Shown: positions 47,496 to 56,517 of the stretch, one piece after another | How positions within the stretch are numbered: position 1 is the first letter of the stretch | How the letters are laid out: every line of letters begins with the position of its first letter | Assembly: GCF_900167335.1 (NCBI RefSeq) | Contig: NZ_FUXI01000004.1 | Span: 43,132-107,131, forward strand | DNA length: 64,000 nucleotides | Source of the DNA: Pilibacter termitis | Lineage (GTDB): Bacteria > Bacillota > Bacilli > Lactobacillales > Streptococcaceae | Direction: 5' to 3' | Notes under the pieces: model-generated | The model's input: the letters and a program-made list of their open reading frames with translations, nothing else | What the model was told of the DNA's origin: nothing | The model's database searches: none | Translations under genes and position numbers: made by a program

Positions 47496-49136
47496 ATGTT
47501 ACAAGTAACAGATGTCAGTTTGCTTTTTAGTGACCGTAAATTATTTGATGAAGTGAATATTAAGTTTACACCGGGAAATTGTTATGGATTGATTGGTGCC
47601 AATGGTGCAGGGAAATCAACATTTTTGAAGATTTTGTCTGGTGAAATTCAAGCAACGACAGGTGTAGTTTCTCTTGGTGCGAACGAGCGTTTGAGTGTGT
47701 TAAAGCAAAATCATTTTGATTTTGAAGAATATCCTGTGATTGAAACAGTGATTATGGGCAATAAACGTTTGTATGAAGTAATGAAAGAAAAAGATGCAAT
47801 TTACATGAAAGAAGATTTTTCTGATGAGGACGGCGTGCGTGCTGCTGAACTTGAAGGGGAATTTGCCGAGCTTGACGGTTGGGAAGCAGAACCTGAGGCG
47901 GCACAACTTTTGGAAGGATTAAACATTCCAACAAGTTTACACCAGTTGACAATGGCGGAACTTTCTGCAGGTCAAAAGGTGAAAGTATTGCTTGCTCAAG
48001 CTCTTTTTGGAAAACCTGATGTGTTGCTTTTAGACGAGCCGACCAACGGTCTTGATATTCAGTCGATTAACTGGCTAGAAGAATTTTTGATTAACTTTGA
48101 AAACACTGTGATTGTCGTTTCCCATGACCGTCATTTTCTTAACAAAGTTTGTACGCATATGGCAGATTTAGACTTTGGAAAAATCAAATTGTTTGTCGGA
48201 AACTATGATTTTTGGAAAGAGTCAAGTGAGTTGGCTCAGAAACTATTGAACGACCAAAATGCGAAAGCAGAGGAAAAAATTAAGGAATTGCAAGACTTTA
48301 TCGCTCGATTTTCTGCAAATGCCTCTAAATCAAAACAAGCGACGAGTCGTAAAAAAATGTTAGATAAAATCACGATTGAAGACATTCAACCGTCAAGCAG
48401 ACGTTATCCATATATTGCATTTAAAGCAGAACGGGAGATAGGTAATGACTTGCTTCAGGTGGATAACTTGTCCGTTACATTGGACGGGAAAAAAGTGTTG
48501 GATAACATTTCGTTTACGCTCAAACCAGACGATAAAGTAGCCTTTATTGGTGCGAACGATATTGCACAAACGGCACTTATGCGTGCGTTAATGGGTGAAA
48601 TCGAAGTGGATAGTGGCACAATTCGCTGGGGTGTTACAACGAGCCAGAGCTATTTGCCAAAGGACAATTCTAAAGATTTTGCAGGAGACGAGAGCATTTT
48701 GGACTGGCTACGTCAATTTGCTAGTAAAGAAGAAGACGACAACACTTTCCTAAGAAGTTTCTTAGGTCGTATGCTTTTTGGTGGAGACGAAGTGCTAAAA
48801 AGTGTCAACGTTCTAAGTGGTGGCGAAAAAGTACGTGTGATGTTAACGAAAATGATGTTACAAAAAGCAAATGTTTTGGTACTTGATGATCCAACGAATC
48901 ACTTGGATTTGGAGTCCATTACAGCGTTAAATGACGGGTTAAAAGGATTCAAAGGAAGTATGCTTTTTACTTCACATGACCACGAGTTTATTCAAACACT
49001 TGCCAATCGTATTATTTACATCTCAAGCAAAGGTGTTATTGATCGCATGGACTCAACATTTGATGAAGTGCTAGAAAACAATGAAATTCAAGCACAAGTA
49101 AAAGAATTGTTTGCTGGAGAAAACGAGGCAGAATAA
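47496..49136 (+). CDS. ABC-F ATPase (YkpA/YbiT type)
   Basis: 546-residue soluble tandem ATPase of the ribosome-associated ABC-F group. First ATPase: Walker A GANGAGKST, signature LSAGQKVKVLLAQ, Walker B LLLDEPTNGLD. Linker arm at about 245-300, then the second ATPase: signature LSGGEKVRVML and LVLDDPTNHLD. The second Walker A reads GANDIAQTALM, lacking the phosphate-binding lysine. It stands alone between recA and the thiamin operon. Likely a translation factor; no resistance function is implied. Confidence 0.9.
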   Translation: MLQVTDVSLLFSDRKLFDEVNIKFTPGNCYGLIGANGAGKSTFLKILSGEIQATTGVVSLGANERLSVLKQNHFDFEEYPVIETVIMGNKRLYEVMKEKDAIYMKEDFSDEDGVRAAELEGEFAELDGWEAEPEAAQLLEGLNIPTSLHQLTMAELSAGQKVKVLLAQALFGKPDVLLLDEPTNGLDIQSINWLEEFLINFENTVIVVSHDRHFLNKVCTHMADLDFGKIKLFVGNYDFWKESSELAQKLLNDQNAKAEEKIKELQDFIARFSANASKSKQATSRKKMLDKITIEDIQPSSRRYPYIAFKAEREIGNDLLQVDNLSVTLDGKKVLDNISFTLKPDDKVAFIGANDIAQTALMRALMGEIEVDSGTIRWGVTTSQSYLPKDNSKDFAGDESILDWLRQFASKEEDDNTFLRSFLGRMLFGGDEVLKSVNVLSGGEKVRVMLTKMMLQKANVLVLDDPTNHLDLESITALNDGLKGFKGSMLFTSHDHEFIQTLANRIIYISSKGVIDRMDSTFDEVLENNEIQAQVKELFAGENEAE

Positions 49137-49142
49137 GGAAAG

Positions 49143-49189
49143 AAAAACTAGAGGAAAATTGACGAGATGTTGGGTTTCCTCTAGTTTTT
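49143..49189 (+). terminator. Terminator after the ABC-F gene
   Basis: AAAAACTAGAGGAAA/TTTCCTCTAGTTTTTTT, a 15-bp stem with T-run. Confidence 0.92.
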
Positions 49190-49260
49190 TTGGGTTGAAC
49201 CAATAGCCAAAAACATTTTTTTCAAAAAATAGTAGAAAAAAGAAAATTATAAATTTTCTA

Positions 49261-49289
49261 TTGAACAAAAGAGGAGCGTGTGTTATATT
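49261..49289 (+). promoter_or_regulatory. Promoter of the thiamin operon
   Basis: TTGAAC at 49261-49266 and TATATT at 49284-49289, spacing 17. The A element begins only 7 bases after the -10, at the expected start of transcription. Confidence 0.8.
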
Positions 49290-49295
49290 AGTATA

Positions 49296-49759
49296 TGGGC
49301 AGCTCTAAAAACTCCGCTTAATACCAAATTAGATAGTTTTTTGTTTTTCGAGGAAATCGACGAAAGCTATGTGGTTCATAGAAAAGCGAAGAAGTGCGTT
49401 CAGGAGTTTGCAACAGTGAGCCGTGTCGTTTATTTACTGCTACACTTCGTTTCGCATACAGTCTTTCTAAGAATCAAAGATTCTTGAAAGACTAGCATCG
49501 AAACTTTAGTTTCGAGCGACACTGCGAACAGTTGCCAAACTCCTGCACTTCGTAGCTAGACATAGAAAAGCTAAGAGGGGCGTTCAGGAGTTTGTCGTAG
49601 TGAGCCATGCTATTTACTTGCTTGAAACGAAGTTTCAAGTAGCATTGCGAACAGCGACCAAACTCCTGCCCCCCCGTAGCTAGACAAGGTTGAGGAGATT
49701 GACGAAGAAAAACGGAAAACTAGCAATTTGGGATAAGTATGAGTTTTTAGAGGTGCCCA
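49296..49759 (+). repeat. Modular repeat A carrying two B modules, 464 bp
   Basis: Ends TGGGCAGCTCTAAAAACTC and GAGTTTTTAGAGGTGCCCA, flanked by TA (49294-49295, 49760-49761). Two B modules occupy 49382-49686, between TGGTTCATAG and GTTGAGGAG, the same junction used at 9541. The first B has the roughly 70-base apical extension also seen at 34526; the second has apical stem CTTGAAAC/GTTTCAAG. It lies between the thiamin promoter and its riboswitch. Confidence 0.92.
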
Positions 49760-49766
49760 TATATAT

Positions 49767-49845
49767 GCAGGGGGACAACGTGCGTTGTTGAGAAGATAAA
49801 ATCTGACCCTTTGAACCTGTTCGTTAATACGAGTGTAGGGAGCAT
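49767..49845 (+). promoter_or_regulatory. TPP riboswitch
   Basis: GCAGGGGG, TGAGAAGATAAAATCTGACC, CCCTTTGAACCTGTTCG and TAATACGAGTGTAGGGAGC are the conserved THI-box segments in order. It precedes thiD-thiM-thiE-tenA. Between it and 50031 only a weak TTTTTCAT/ATGAAAAA hairpin (49890-49908) is seen, so the mode of control (terminator or ribosome-site masking) is not clear. Confidence 0.95.
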
Positions 49846-50030
49846 TTATTACAGAATTTTATGAGACTGTGACAATACTCTAACACGCTTTTTCATTGTA
49901 TGAAAAATGAATGATATTTATTTTTTACGCAATGCCAAGTTCAAATTCGTATGAACGTTTGGTTTGAAGAAAGTGTATTGAGATTTGTCATGGTCTTTTT
50001 GCGTACCATAATAGAAATGAGGAAAACAAA

Positions 50031-50831
50031 ATGATGAAAAAAGCATTAACAATCGCAGGAAGCGATTGTAGCGGTGGGGCAGGTGTGCAAGCTGATTTGA
50101 AAACATTCTCCGCACATCTTGTCTATGGAATGAGCGTGATAACGAGCGTTGTTGCTGAAAACACAAGTCGGGTGATTGATTTTCAAAATGTTTCAGTTGA
50201 TTTGATTGAAAAACAGCTAGAGGCGATTTTTGAGGATATTATTCCTGATGCAATTAAAATCGGCATGGTCGAAAGTCCAGAAATTATGCGTGCAATTAGA
50301 GAAAATCTGGAGAAATATCAAGCGAAACAAGTCGTGATTGACCCTGTAATGTATGCTAAAAATGGCTGTCCTTTAATGCGTGAGAGTTCAATTGATACGT
50401 TGATAAAAGTGATGATTCCGCTTGCAGATTGTTTAACGCCCAATATTCCAGAGGCGGAAAAAATAACAGGAATGAAGATTTTGACACTTGAGGACATGGA
50501 AAATGCTGCAAGAAGTATTCATGCACTTGGTGCGAAAAATGTTTTGGTAAAAGGAGGACATTTGGAAAGTGCGGCGATAGATATTTTGTTTGACGGTGTT
50601 GAGTTTACACATTATCATTCTAAGCGGATTCAAACGAAAAACACTCATGGTACAGGTTGCACGCTTTCTTCGGCGATTGCTGCAAATTTAGCAAAGGGTG
50701 AACCTATAAAAGTGGCAGTTAGCAATGCAAAAGAATACGTCACAGGTGCAATAGAAAATGCTCTACCACTTGGAAATGGGCATGGTCCAACGAATCATTT
50801 TTATCAATTTGAAAGAGTAGTAAAATTATAA
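50031..50831 (+). CDS. thiD: Hydroxymethylpyrimidine/phosphomethylpyrimidine kinase
   Basis: Phosphorylates HMP and HMP-P for thiamin synthesis. Seen in 266 residues: TIAGSDCSGGAGVQADLKTF, DPVMYAKNGCPLM, TPNIPEAEKITGM, LVKGGHL and THGTGCTLSSAIAANLA. First gene after the TPP riboswitch; the ribosome site is GAGGAAAAC. A ThiD-like paralogue at 9784 belongs to the B6 operon. Confidence 0.93.
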   Translation: MMKKALTIAGSDCSGGAGVQADLKTFSAHLVYGMSVITSVVAENTSRVIDFQNVSVDLIEKQLEAIFEDIIPDAIKIGMVESPEIMRAIRENLEKYQAKQVVIDPVMYAKNGCPLMRESSIDTLIKVMIPLADCLTPNIPEAEKITGMKILTLEDMENAARSIHALGAKNVLVKGGHLESAAIDILFDGVEFTHYHSKRIQTKNTHGTGCTLSSAIAANLAKGEPIKVAVSNAKEYVTGAIENALPLGNGHGPTNHFYQFERVVKL

Positions 50832-50842
50832 GGAGAACGAAC

Positions 50843-51655
50843 ATGAAAGAAAAGTATAGTCAATTATTCAGTAATGTAAAAGAAATCCAACCGTTAGTAC
50901 ATCATATGACAAATTATGTAACAGTAAATGATTGTGCAAATATTACGATTGCCATTGGTGCAAGTCCGATTATGGCAGATGAAATTGCAGAAATGGAGGA
51001 ATTTGTAAATATTTCGCAGGCATTAGTTCTTAATATTGGTACGATAAATGAGCGTGTCCTCAAGTCCATGCTAGTTGCTGGTAAAATTGCCAATAAGAAA
51101 AATGTGCCAGTAATTTTAGACCCTGTCGGTGTTGGTGCCAGTCAATTCCGCAATCAAGCACTTGAGAGATTGCTTGATTGTGTGCAATTTTCCTGTATCA
51201 AAGGAAATGTCTCAGAAATTCGTTTTTTGGCTGGGCTAAGTAGCAAAACCCGAGGTGTAGATGCGGATATTCGTGATGAAATGACTTCGGAAGATTTGGC
51301 GAATATGGCAAAAAAATTAGCAGAAAAGCTGGAAAGTGTTATTGTTATCACGGGAGTCGTTGATACAGTAGCAGATTGTGAAAATGTTTATTTGATAAAA
51401 AATGGTCATGAGAAACTGTCTAGTATTAGCGGAACAGGTTGTATGAGTGCCTCTTTGCTTGGTGCATTTATTGGTGCAAACCCAAGTGAGCGTGTGCTTT
51501 CGTCTGTTCTGGCGATCACAAGCATGGGGATTGCAGGAGAAATTGCCAGCGAAAAAACGAGAGGAAATGGTAGTTTCAAGGTTGCGTTACATGATGAAAT
51601 TAGTTGCCTAGACATTCAAACGTTCAATGATAGAGAAAGGATAATTTCTTTATGA
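50843..51655 (+). CDS. thiM: Hydroxyethylthiazole kinase
   Basis: Salvages the thiazole half of thiamin. Seen in 270 residues: HHMTNYVTVNDCANI, GASPIMADEIAEMEEF, LDPVGVGAS, IKGNVSEIRFLAG and SGTGCMSASLLGAFIG. It follows thiD by 11 bases and overlaps thiE by four. No de novo thiazole genes are present, so the operon is for salvage. Confidence 0.96.
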   Translation: MKEKYSQLFSNVKEIQPLVHHMTNYVTVNDCANITIAIGASPIMADEIAEMEEFVNISQALVLNIGTINERVLKSMLVAGKIANKKNVPVILDPVGVGASQFRNQALERLLDCVQFSCIKGNVSEIRFLAGLSSKTRGVDADIRDEMTSEDLANMAKKLAEKLESVIVITGVVDTVADCENVYLIKNGHEKLSSISGTGCMSASLLGAFIGANPSERVLSSVLAITSMGIAGEIASEKTRGNGSFKVALHDEISCLDIQTFNDRERIISL

Positions 51656-52308
51656 AAACAATAGACTATTCTCTTTATTTGGTGACAGATAGGTCAATAA
51701 TGTCTACACAAACGATTGAGGAGGCGGTGGAAAAAGCGATTCTCGGCGGGGTAAGTGTCGTGCAATTGCGTGAAAAAAATCTTTCCACAGAAAAATTTAT
51801 CACATTAGCCAAATCCATTCATGCCATTTGTCAAGCGTATCAAGTGCCACTAATTATCAATGACAATCTGGAAGTGATGCAAAAGGTAAATGCGGAAGGA
51901 CTTCATATCGGACAAGATGATTTGGACGTGAAAAGTGCTAGAGCGAAAATTGGGCAAGGAAAAATTCTAGGTGTTTCAGCTCAAACGCTCAAGCAAGCTC
52001 AAATGGCAGAGGCGGACGGTGCGGATTATTTGGGTGTTGGGGCAATGGTGGCAACAGAGACAAAGAAAGACGCAAGGATTGTCACAAAAGAAGAACTGTC
52101 TGCAATTTCTCAAGCGGTCAACATTCCTGTTGTTGCTATTGGAGGGGTGAATTTGGAAAATATTTCCACATTTAAAAATGCAGGTGCGGACGGCTTTGCG
52201 ATTGTTTCAGCTATTTTAAAGGAAAAAGATATACAAAGTATTACAAAAAAATTGAAACAGAAAATAGGAGAAGAACATGGACATTCAAGAATTATTTCAA
52301 CGAAATAA
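51652..52308 (+). CDS. thiE: Thiamin-phosphate synthase
   Basis: Joins HMP-PP and thiazole phosphate to thiamin phosphate. Seen in 218 residues: LVTDRS start, VQLREKNLSTEKF, IINDNLEV, GLHIGQDDL, GADYLGVGAMVATETKKDA and VAIGGVNLEN. It begins in the thiM stop (ATGA) and its last 32 bases overlap the start of tenA. Confidence 0.95.
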   Translation: MKTIDYSLYLVTDRSIMSTQTIEEAVEKAILGGVSVVQLREKNLSTEKFITLAKSIHAICQAYQVPLIINDNLEVMQKVNAEGLHIGQDDLDVKSARAKIGQGKILGVSAQTLKQAQMAEADGADYLGVGAMVATETKKDARIVTKEELSAISQAVNIPVVAIGGVNLENISTFKNAGADGFAIVSAILKEKDIQSITKKLKQKIGEEHGHSRIISTK

Positions 52309-52897
52309 AACATATTTTCGTCAATGTTTACAGCATGAATTTGTAGTGAAAATGTTTGACGGCACGTTAGAGATTGAAAAATATAAGGAATATTTGATAC
52401 AAGATGCGATTTACTTGTCGACTTTTACAGAAGTTCACAAGGAATTGATTGCATTGTCAGAGGAGCAGCACAAGGATTATTTTGAGGAACGTTTGAGAAA
52501 TTTGGAAATGGCAGAACTTGAAATTCGTGAGGAGTTATTAAAAAATTTAGGGATAACGGAAAAAGAAATTCAGCCAGAAAAAGCAAATGAAGTGACGAAA
52601 AGCTATCAAGCATATTTGTATGCTGCCCTAAAAAGTCGAAATATCGGTGAAATCATGGTTTCTTTACTGCCGTGCTACTGGATTTACCAATATATCGGTG
52701 AAAAAGGTGTGGTGGTGAAAACGAAAGAAAACCCGTTTACACCGTGGATTGCAACGTATAAAAACGAAGAATATAGCGAAATTGTAAAAGAACATATCCA
52801 ATTTTGCACAAAGTATGTAGAAAACATTGAAGATGTAGCGGAGTTGTTCGAGCAGGGGTGTAAATTAGAGGTTGCGTTTTTTGATAGGGTGAAATGA
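52277..52897 (+). CDS. tenA: TenA/thiaminase II-family protein
   Basis: Salvages pyrimidine from degraded thiamin by hydrolysing aminopyrimidines. Seen in 206 residues: FVVKMFDGTLEIEKYKEYLIQDAIYL, the catalytic Cys in VSLLPCYWIYQYIGE and a C-terminal ELFEQGCKLEVAFFD with the conserved Glu. It starts inside thiE behind AGGAGAAG. Last gene of the riboswitch operon. Confidence 0.92.
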   Translation: MDIQELFQRNKTYFRQCLQHEFVVKMFDGTLEIEKYKEYLIQDAIYLSTFTEVHKELIALSEEQHKDYFEERLRNLEMAELEIREELLKNLGITEKEIQPEKANEVTKSYQAYLYAALKSRNIGEIMVSLLPCYWIYQYIGEKGVVVKTKENPFTPWIATYKNEEYSEIVKEHIQFCTKYVENIEDVAELFEQGCKLEVAFFDRVK

Positions 52898-52992
52898 ATC
52901 GAGTGCTTTCCGTAAAAAAACTGACAATTTTTTGATATACTTATAGTAAGAAGGTACTATGAACGAATAATCCATATTGTGAGGCGATTGTT

Positions 52993-53694
52993 ATGAAATT
53001 AGAAAAGAAAAGAATCATCACAAGTGATGGCACAAGCCTACAAATTTATATGATTGGTCATGGAGAGCCGTTGATTTTTCTTCATGGAAATGGAGAGAGT
53101 AGTGGGATATTTCGTCGGCAGGTTCGTTATTTTGTTGACCATTATCGCTGCATTTTGATTGACTCACGTAGTCACGGGAAAAGCGAACGGTCTAAGACGA
53201 AGTTGACATTTGCACGTATGGCAGAAGATGTGCGAGAAGTGATGCAGGCGGAAAACATTTCACAAGCGGATATTTTAGGTTATAGCGATGGTGCGAATAT
53301 TGGTATGGTATTAGCGTGCAAATATCCTACACTTGTCAAAAAATTAGTGCTAAACTCAGGCAATTTAACAGCAAGTGGTAGCACCTATCTTTCAAGAGTT
53401 TTAGAGCTGATTTACATTGCTATCGGAAAAGTGTTGCACTGGGACATGGAAGTGCTAAGTTTACTCGTCAAAAATACAGGACTTCAAATGAATGATTTGC
53501 AAAAAATAACGGCAAAAACGCTCGTTTTAGCAGGGCAATTTGATTTCATTAAACGTAGTCATACGAAAGAAATAGCGAAAAATATCCCAGATTCTACCCT
53601 ACAAATAGCAAAATGGACTTCGCATTTCTTCATTCGCCTACAACCGAGAAGATTTAACCGAGTGATTTGCAATTTTTTGGGGAAAGAAGTTTGA
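52993..53694 (+). CDS. Alpha/beta hydrolase
   Basis: 233 residues. Seen: oxyanion HGNGESSG, nucleophile Ser in LGYSDGANIGM, Asp in GQFDFI and His in WTSHFF-like end. Probable soluble esterase or related hydrolase; substrate unknown. It has its own gap of about 95 bases after tenA with a TTGATATAC-containing stretch that may hold a promoter, and lies just before mprF with which it may be cotranscribed. Confidence 0.85.
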   Translation: MKLEKKRIITSDGTSLQIYMIGHGEPLIFLHGNGESSGIFRRQVRYFVDHYRCILIDSRSHGKSERSKTKLTFARMAEDVREVMQAENISQADILGYSDGANIGMVLACKYPTLVKKLVLNSGNLTASGSTYLSRVLELIYIAIGKVLHWDMEVLSLLVKNTGLQMNDLQKITAKTLVLAGQFDFIKRSHTKEIAKNIPDSTLQIAKWTSHFFIRLQPRRFNRVICNFLGKEV

Positions 53695-53734
53695 AATTGG
53701 GAAAAGTACCCGAAAGAGATAGAAGGAGAGATTT

Positions 53735-56293
53735 ATGAACAGACTACTAACATGGCTGAAAAGCAGAGCAAAGACATTCAAAATATTCTTTTTAACAGCA
53801 GTTGTCTTGCTTGTCGCCTTACAATTGACCTCAATAGCGAGAAGTATTAGCGGTGAGGAGGTAACGGCGGCACTTTCTGATTTAGCTTTTTGGCGTATTT
53901 TATTGATGATTTTTATTGGCTTACTTGCTGTAAGTCCAATGGTGCTTTATGACTTTTTACTGCACAAAATGGTGGAAAAAGAAGATAAGGCATTTTATAT
54001 TTTTGAGACAAGTTGGCTTGTGAATACGATGAACAATCTCATTGGATTTGGTGGCGTATTTAGTTTTGGACTTCGTTCTCAATTTTACAGTGAAGAAGGG
54101 AAGGAAAAGCAAGTTTTCAATGCGATTAGCAAGATTTTTCTTTTCACTATGAGTGGACTTTCCATTTATAGCTTGCTTTGCTTGTTTTTAATTGCCGCAG
54201 GGCATACGAATGCTTTTTTATCGCAATATTGGATGTGGCTTTTAGTTGGTGCATTGTACTTTCCAGCGGTTCTTCTGACGACTTCGCTAAAGAAAGAAGG
54301 ACTGCTTGGTGGTTTGTCAAAACGTTTGCGGTTGGAACTTTTAGGCGTGAGCTTTTTAGAATGGACAGGTGTTATGTTAGCATTTGTCTTGATTGGTCAG
54401 CTTATGAGTATTCATGTGCCAGCGTATGAAGTGATTTTACTTTTTATCGTGGCAATGGTATTAGGGATTTTGTCGATGATTCCCGGTGCAATCGGAAGTT
54501 TTGATGTGGTCATGATTTTAGGCTTAACCCACCTCGGTGTAGCTCAAGAAAAAACAGTTGCATGGTTGCTTTTGTTCCGTATTGTGTATTATTTCTTGCC
54601 ATTTATTCTAGGTTTATTGTTTGCAGTGAAAAATCTTGGTGTGAAATTCAATGACAATTATCGTGGAGTTCCGCTTGATTTAATCCGTCAAGTGCTTAAT
54701 CACGTGGTGACGTTTTTGCTGTACGTTTCAGGAATTTTAATGGTGCTTTCAGCAACAGTGCCGGAAGTGTTTAGGCAATTGATATGGCTGAGAAAAATTA
54801 GTCCGTGGAGTGCCAATCTTGTCGGAGAATTTCCAAAAATTTTGATTGGATTTCTCTTGATTGTAGCAGGGCGAGCAATTTCCAATCGTGTCATTCGTGC
54901 TTATTATCCAACGCTTATACTTGAAATTGCGACATTGATTTATATTTCACATACAGGGTTTAGCATTTATAGTGAATTATTTATGATTTTACTGATTGTG
55001 TTAACAATTTTTACCAAATCTGAGTTATTTAGAAAACAATTGGTGCTATCGTATGAAATGCTGTTCAAGGACGGCTTGGTGTATTTCTTGCTGATTATTT
55101 TATACGCAGGAATTGGCGTGTATAATTCGCCAAATATTCACCACAAACATCCATTTAACAATTTTTTCCTTTTCCCAAGCGAGAGAATTTGGTTGACAGG
55201 ATTTTTGGCAATTCTTTTGGTAAATATTATTGCGATGCTATTTATTCGCTATCTTCAAGGGCATAGGCAGACAATTGGCGAAAAAGTAGATGAAGAGCGT
55301 GTGTTGAGCGTTTTACACACATATGGCGGTTCTACTGAAAGTCATTTGATTTTCCTAAATGACAAGGATATGTATATGTACAAAAACAAACAAGGCGAGG
55401 ATACGGTATTTTTACAGTTTCAAACGTATCATGATAAAGTGGTAGTTATGGGAAGTCCTAGTGGAAAAGCGGAAGATTTCGAGCCTTGCTTGCGACAATT
55501 TATCGAGGAATGTGATTTATGGGGGTATGCACCTGTTTTCTACGAAGTAAAAGAAAAAGAAACGTTAATTTTGCATGAGTTAGGTTTTCGTTTCTTCAAA
55601 ATGGGAGAAGAAGGTCATGTTTCCTTGCCAGATTTTACAATTAGTGGGAAAAAACAGCGGGGCAATCGTGCGATTGTCAATCGCCTAGAGCGAGAAGGTT
55701 GTCACATGGAAGTGATAGAACCTCCATTTTCAGAAGAGATCATTGACACGTTAAGAGAGATTAGTAATGAATGGCTAGGAGAACGCAAGGAGAAAGGTTT
55801 TTCTCTAGGTTTCTTTTCGGAAGAATACATTTCAAAAGCACCTGTTGCAGTGGTGAAAAATGAGCAAGGTGAGATTTCTGCATTTGCAACAATTATGCCA
55901 AGTTACACTCAAGATGTAGTAACGGTGGATTTAATGCGGTTTTCAAAAGAGGCACCAGCAGGTGTAATGGATTATTTGTTTATCAAATTATTTGAGCATT
56001 ATCGTGATGAAGGGATTCAGAGTTTTGACTTAGGAATGGCACCACTTTCCAATGTTGGTGTTAGTCGTAAGAGTTTCTTAAACGAACGATTGGCAAATTT
56101 GATTTATCAATTTGGCTCACGTTTCTACTCTTTCCAAGGTTTGCGTAGCTACAAGGAAAAATATGCGACCACATGGAAACCACGCTACAATCTCTACTCA
56201 CGAGACAATTCGATTTTGTTTGTCGTCTATTCGCTTTTAATGGTGGACAATCGAGCGGTAGAGATTTCAAAGAAAAGAAAGCCGATAAAATAA
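53735..56293 (+). CDS. mprF: Phosphatidylglycerol lysyltransferase/flippase
   Basis: Makes lysyl-phosphatidylglycerol (or related aminoacyl lipids) from aminoacyl-tRNA and flips it, lowering sensitivity to cationic peptides. Seen in 852 residues: N-terminal flippase part with about 14 membrane segments (1-510) containing GFGGVFSFGLRSQFY and MIPGAIGSFDVVMILGL, then the cytosolic GNAT-like transferase (about 530-845) with GSPSGKAEDF, NEWLGERKEKGFSLGFF, DLMRFSKEAPAGVMDYLF and FDLGMAPLSNVG. The amino acid transferred cannot be told from sequence. Confidence 0.95.
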   Translation: MNRLLTWLKSRAKTFKIFFLTAVVLLVALQLTSIARSISGEEVTAALSDLAFWRILLMIFIGLLAVSPMVLYDFLLHKMVEKEDKAFYIFETSWLVNTMNNLIGFGGVFSFGLRSQFYSEEGKEKQVFNAISKIFLFTMSGLSIYSLLCLFLIAAGHTNAFLSQYWMWLLVGALYFPAVLLTTSLKKEGLLGGLSKRLRLELLGVSFLEWTGVMLAFVLIGQLMSIHVPAYEVILLFIVAMVLGILSMIPGAIGSFDVVMILGLTHLGVAQEKTVAWLLLFRIVYYFLPFILGLLFAVKNLGVKFNDNYRGVPLDLIRQVLNHVVTFLLYVSGILMVLSATVPEVFRQLIWLRKISPWSANLVGEFPKILIGFLLIVAGRAISNRVIRAYYPTLILEIATLIYISHTGFSIYSELFMILLIVLTIFTKSELFRKQLVLSYEMLFKDGLVYFLLIILYAGIGVYNSPNIHHKHPFNNFFLFPSERIWLTGFLAILLVNIIAMLFIRYLQGHRQTIGEKVDEERVLSVLHTYGGSTESHLIFLNDKDMYMYKNKQGEDTVFLQFQTYHDKVVVMGSPSGKAEDFEPCLRQFIEECDLWGYAPVFYEVKEKETLILHELGFRFFKMGEEGHVSLPDFTISGKKQRGNRAIVNRLEREGCHMEVIEPPFSEEIIDTLREISNEWLGERKEKGFSLGFFSEEYISKAPVAVVKNEQGEISAFATIMPSYTQDVVTVDLMRFSKEAPAGVMDYLFIKLFEHYRDEGIQSFDLGMAPLSNVGVSRKSFLNERLANLIYQFGSRFYSFQGLRSYKEKYATTWKPRYNLYSRDNSILFVVYSLLMVDNRAVEISKKRKPIK

Positions 56294-56301
56294 AAAGAGA
56301 G

Positions 56302-56340
56302 CAAGGAGAATTGCTGAGGCAAATTTCCTTGCTTTTTTAG
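56302..56340 (+). terminator. Terminator after mprF
   Basis: GCAAGGAGAATT/AAATTTCCTTGC stem with a T-run. Originally it also faced the 3' end of the convergent esterase gene. Confidence 0.88.
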
Positions 56341-56341
56341 A

Positions 56342-56420
56342 TTAGCTTAATCGTTCTTCTTTTACATAGTTGATAGGCAACCACTCTAGGACATTCTCTA
56401 AATATTTTTCCCAGTAATAC
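56342..56420 (-). repeat. attL: displaced 3' end of the esterase gene
   Basis: On the minus strand this reads YYWEKYLENVLEWLPINYVK-EERLS-stop, the same end as the intact esterase except INYVK for IDFVR. It is therefore the original chromosomal end of the gene, left behind by integration. The identical crossover core is 56391-56420. Confidence 0.9.
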
Positions 56421-56493
56421 ACAAACGCCCTTTTGTACACGCCTAAACCGTTGATATAAAAGGGTTTTGTGTTTTTTGAAATTGAGAAAATAG

Positions 56494-56517
56494 AAAAATG
56501 TTACAAAAATTGTTACA
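56494..56517. repeat. Candidate integrase arm site, left
   Basis: A 24-bp sequence holding two direct TGTTACA heptamers, present identically at 61690-61713 near the other end. Paired short direct repeats just inside both att sites are typical arm-type sites of tyrosine integrases. It also overlaps the last codons of the integrase gene. Confidence 0.65.
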
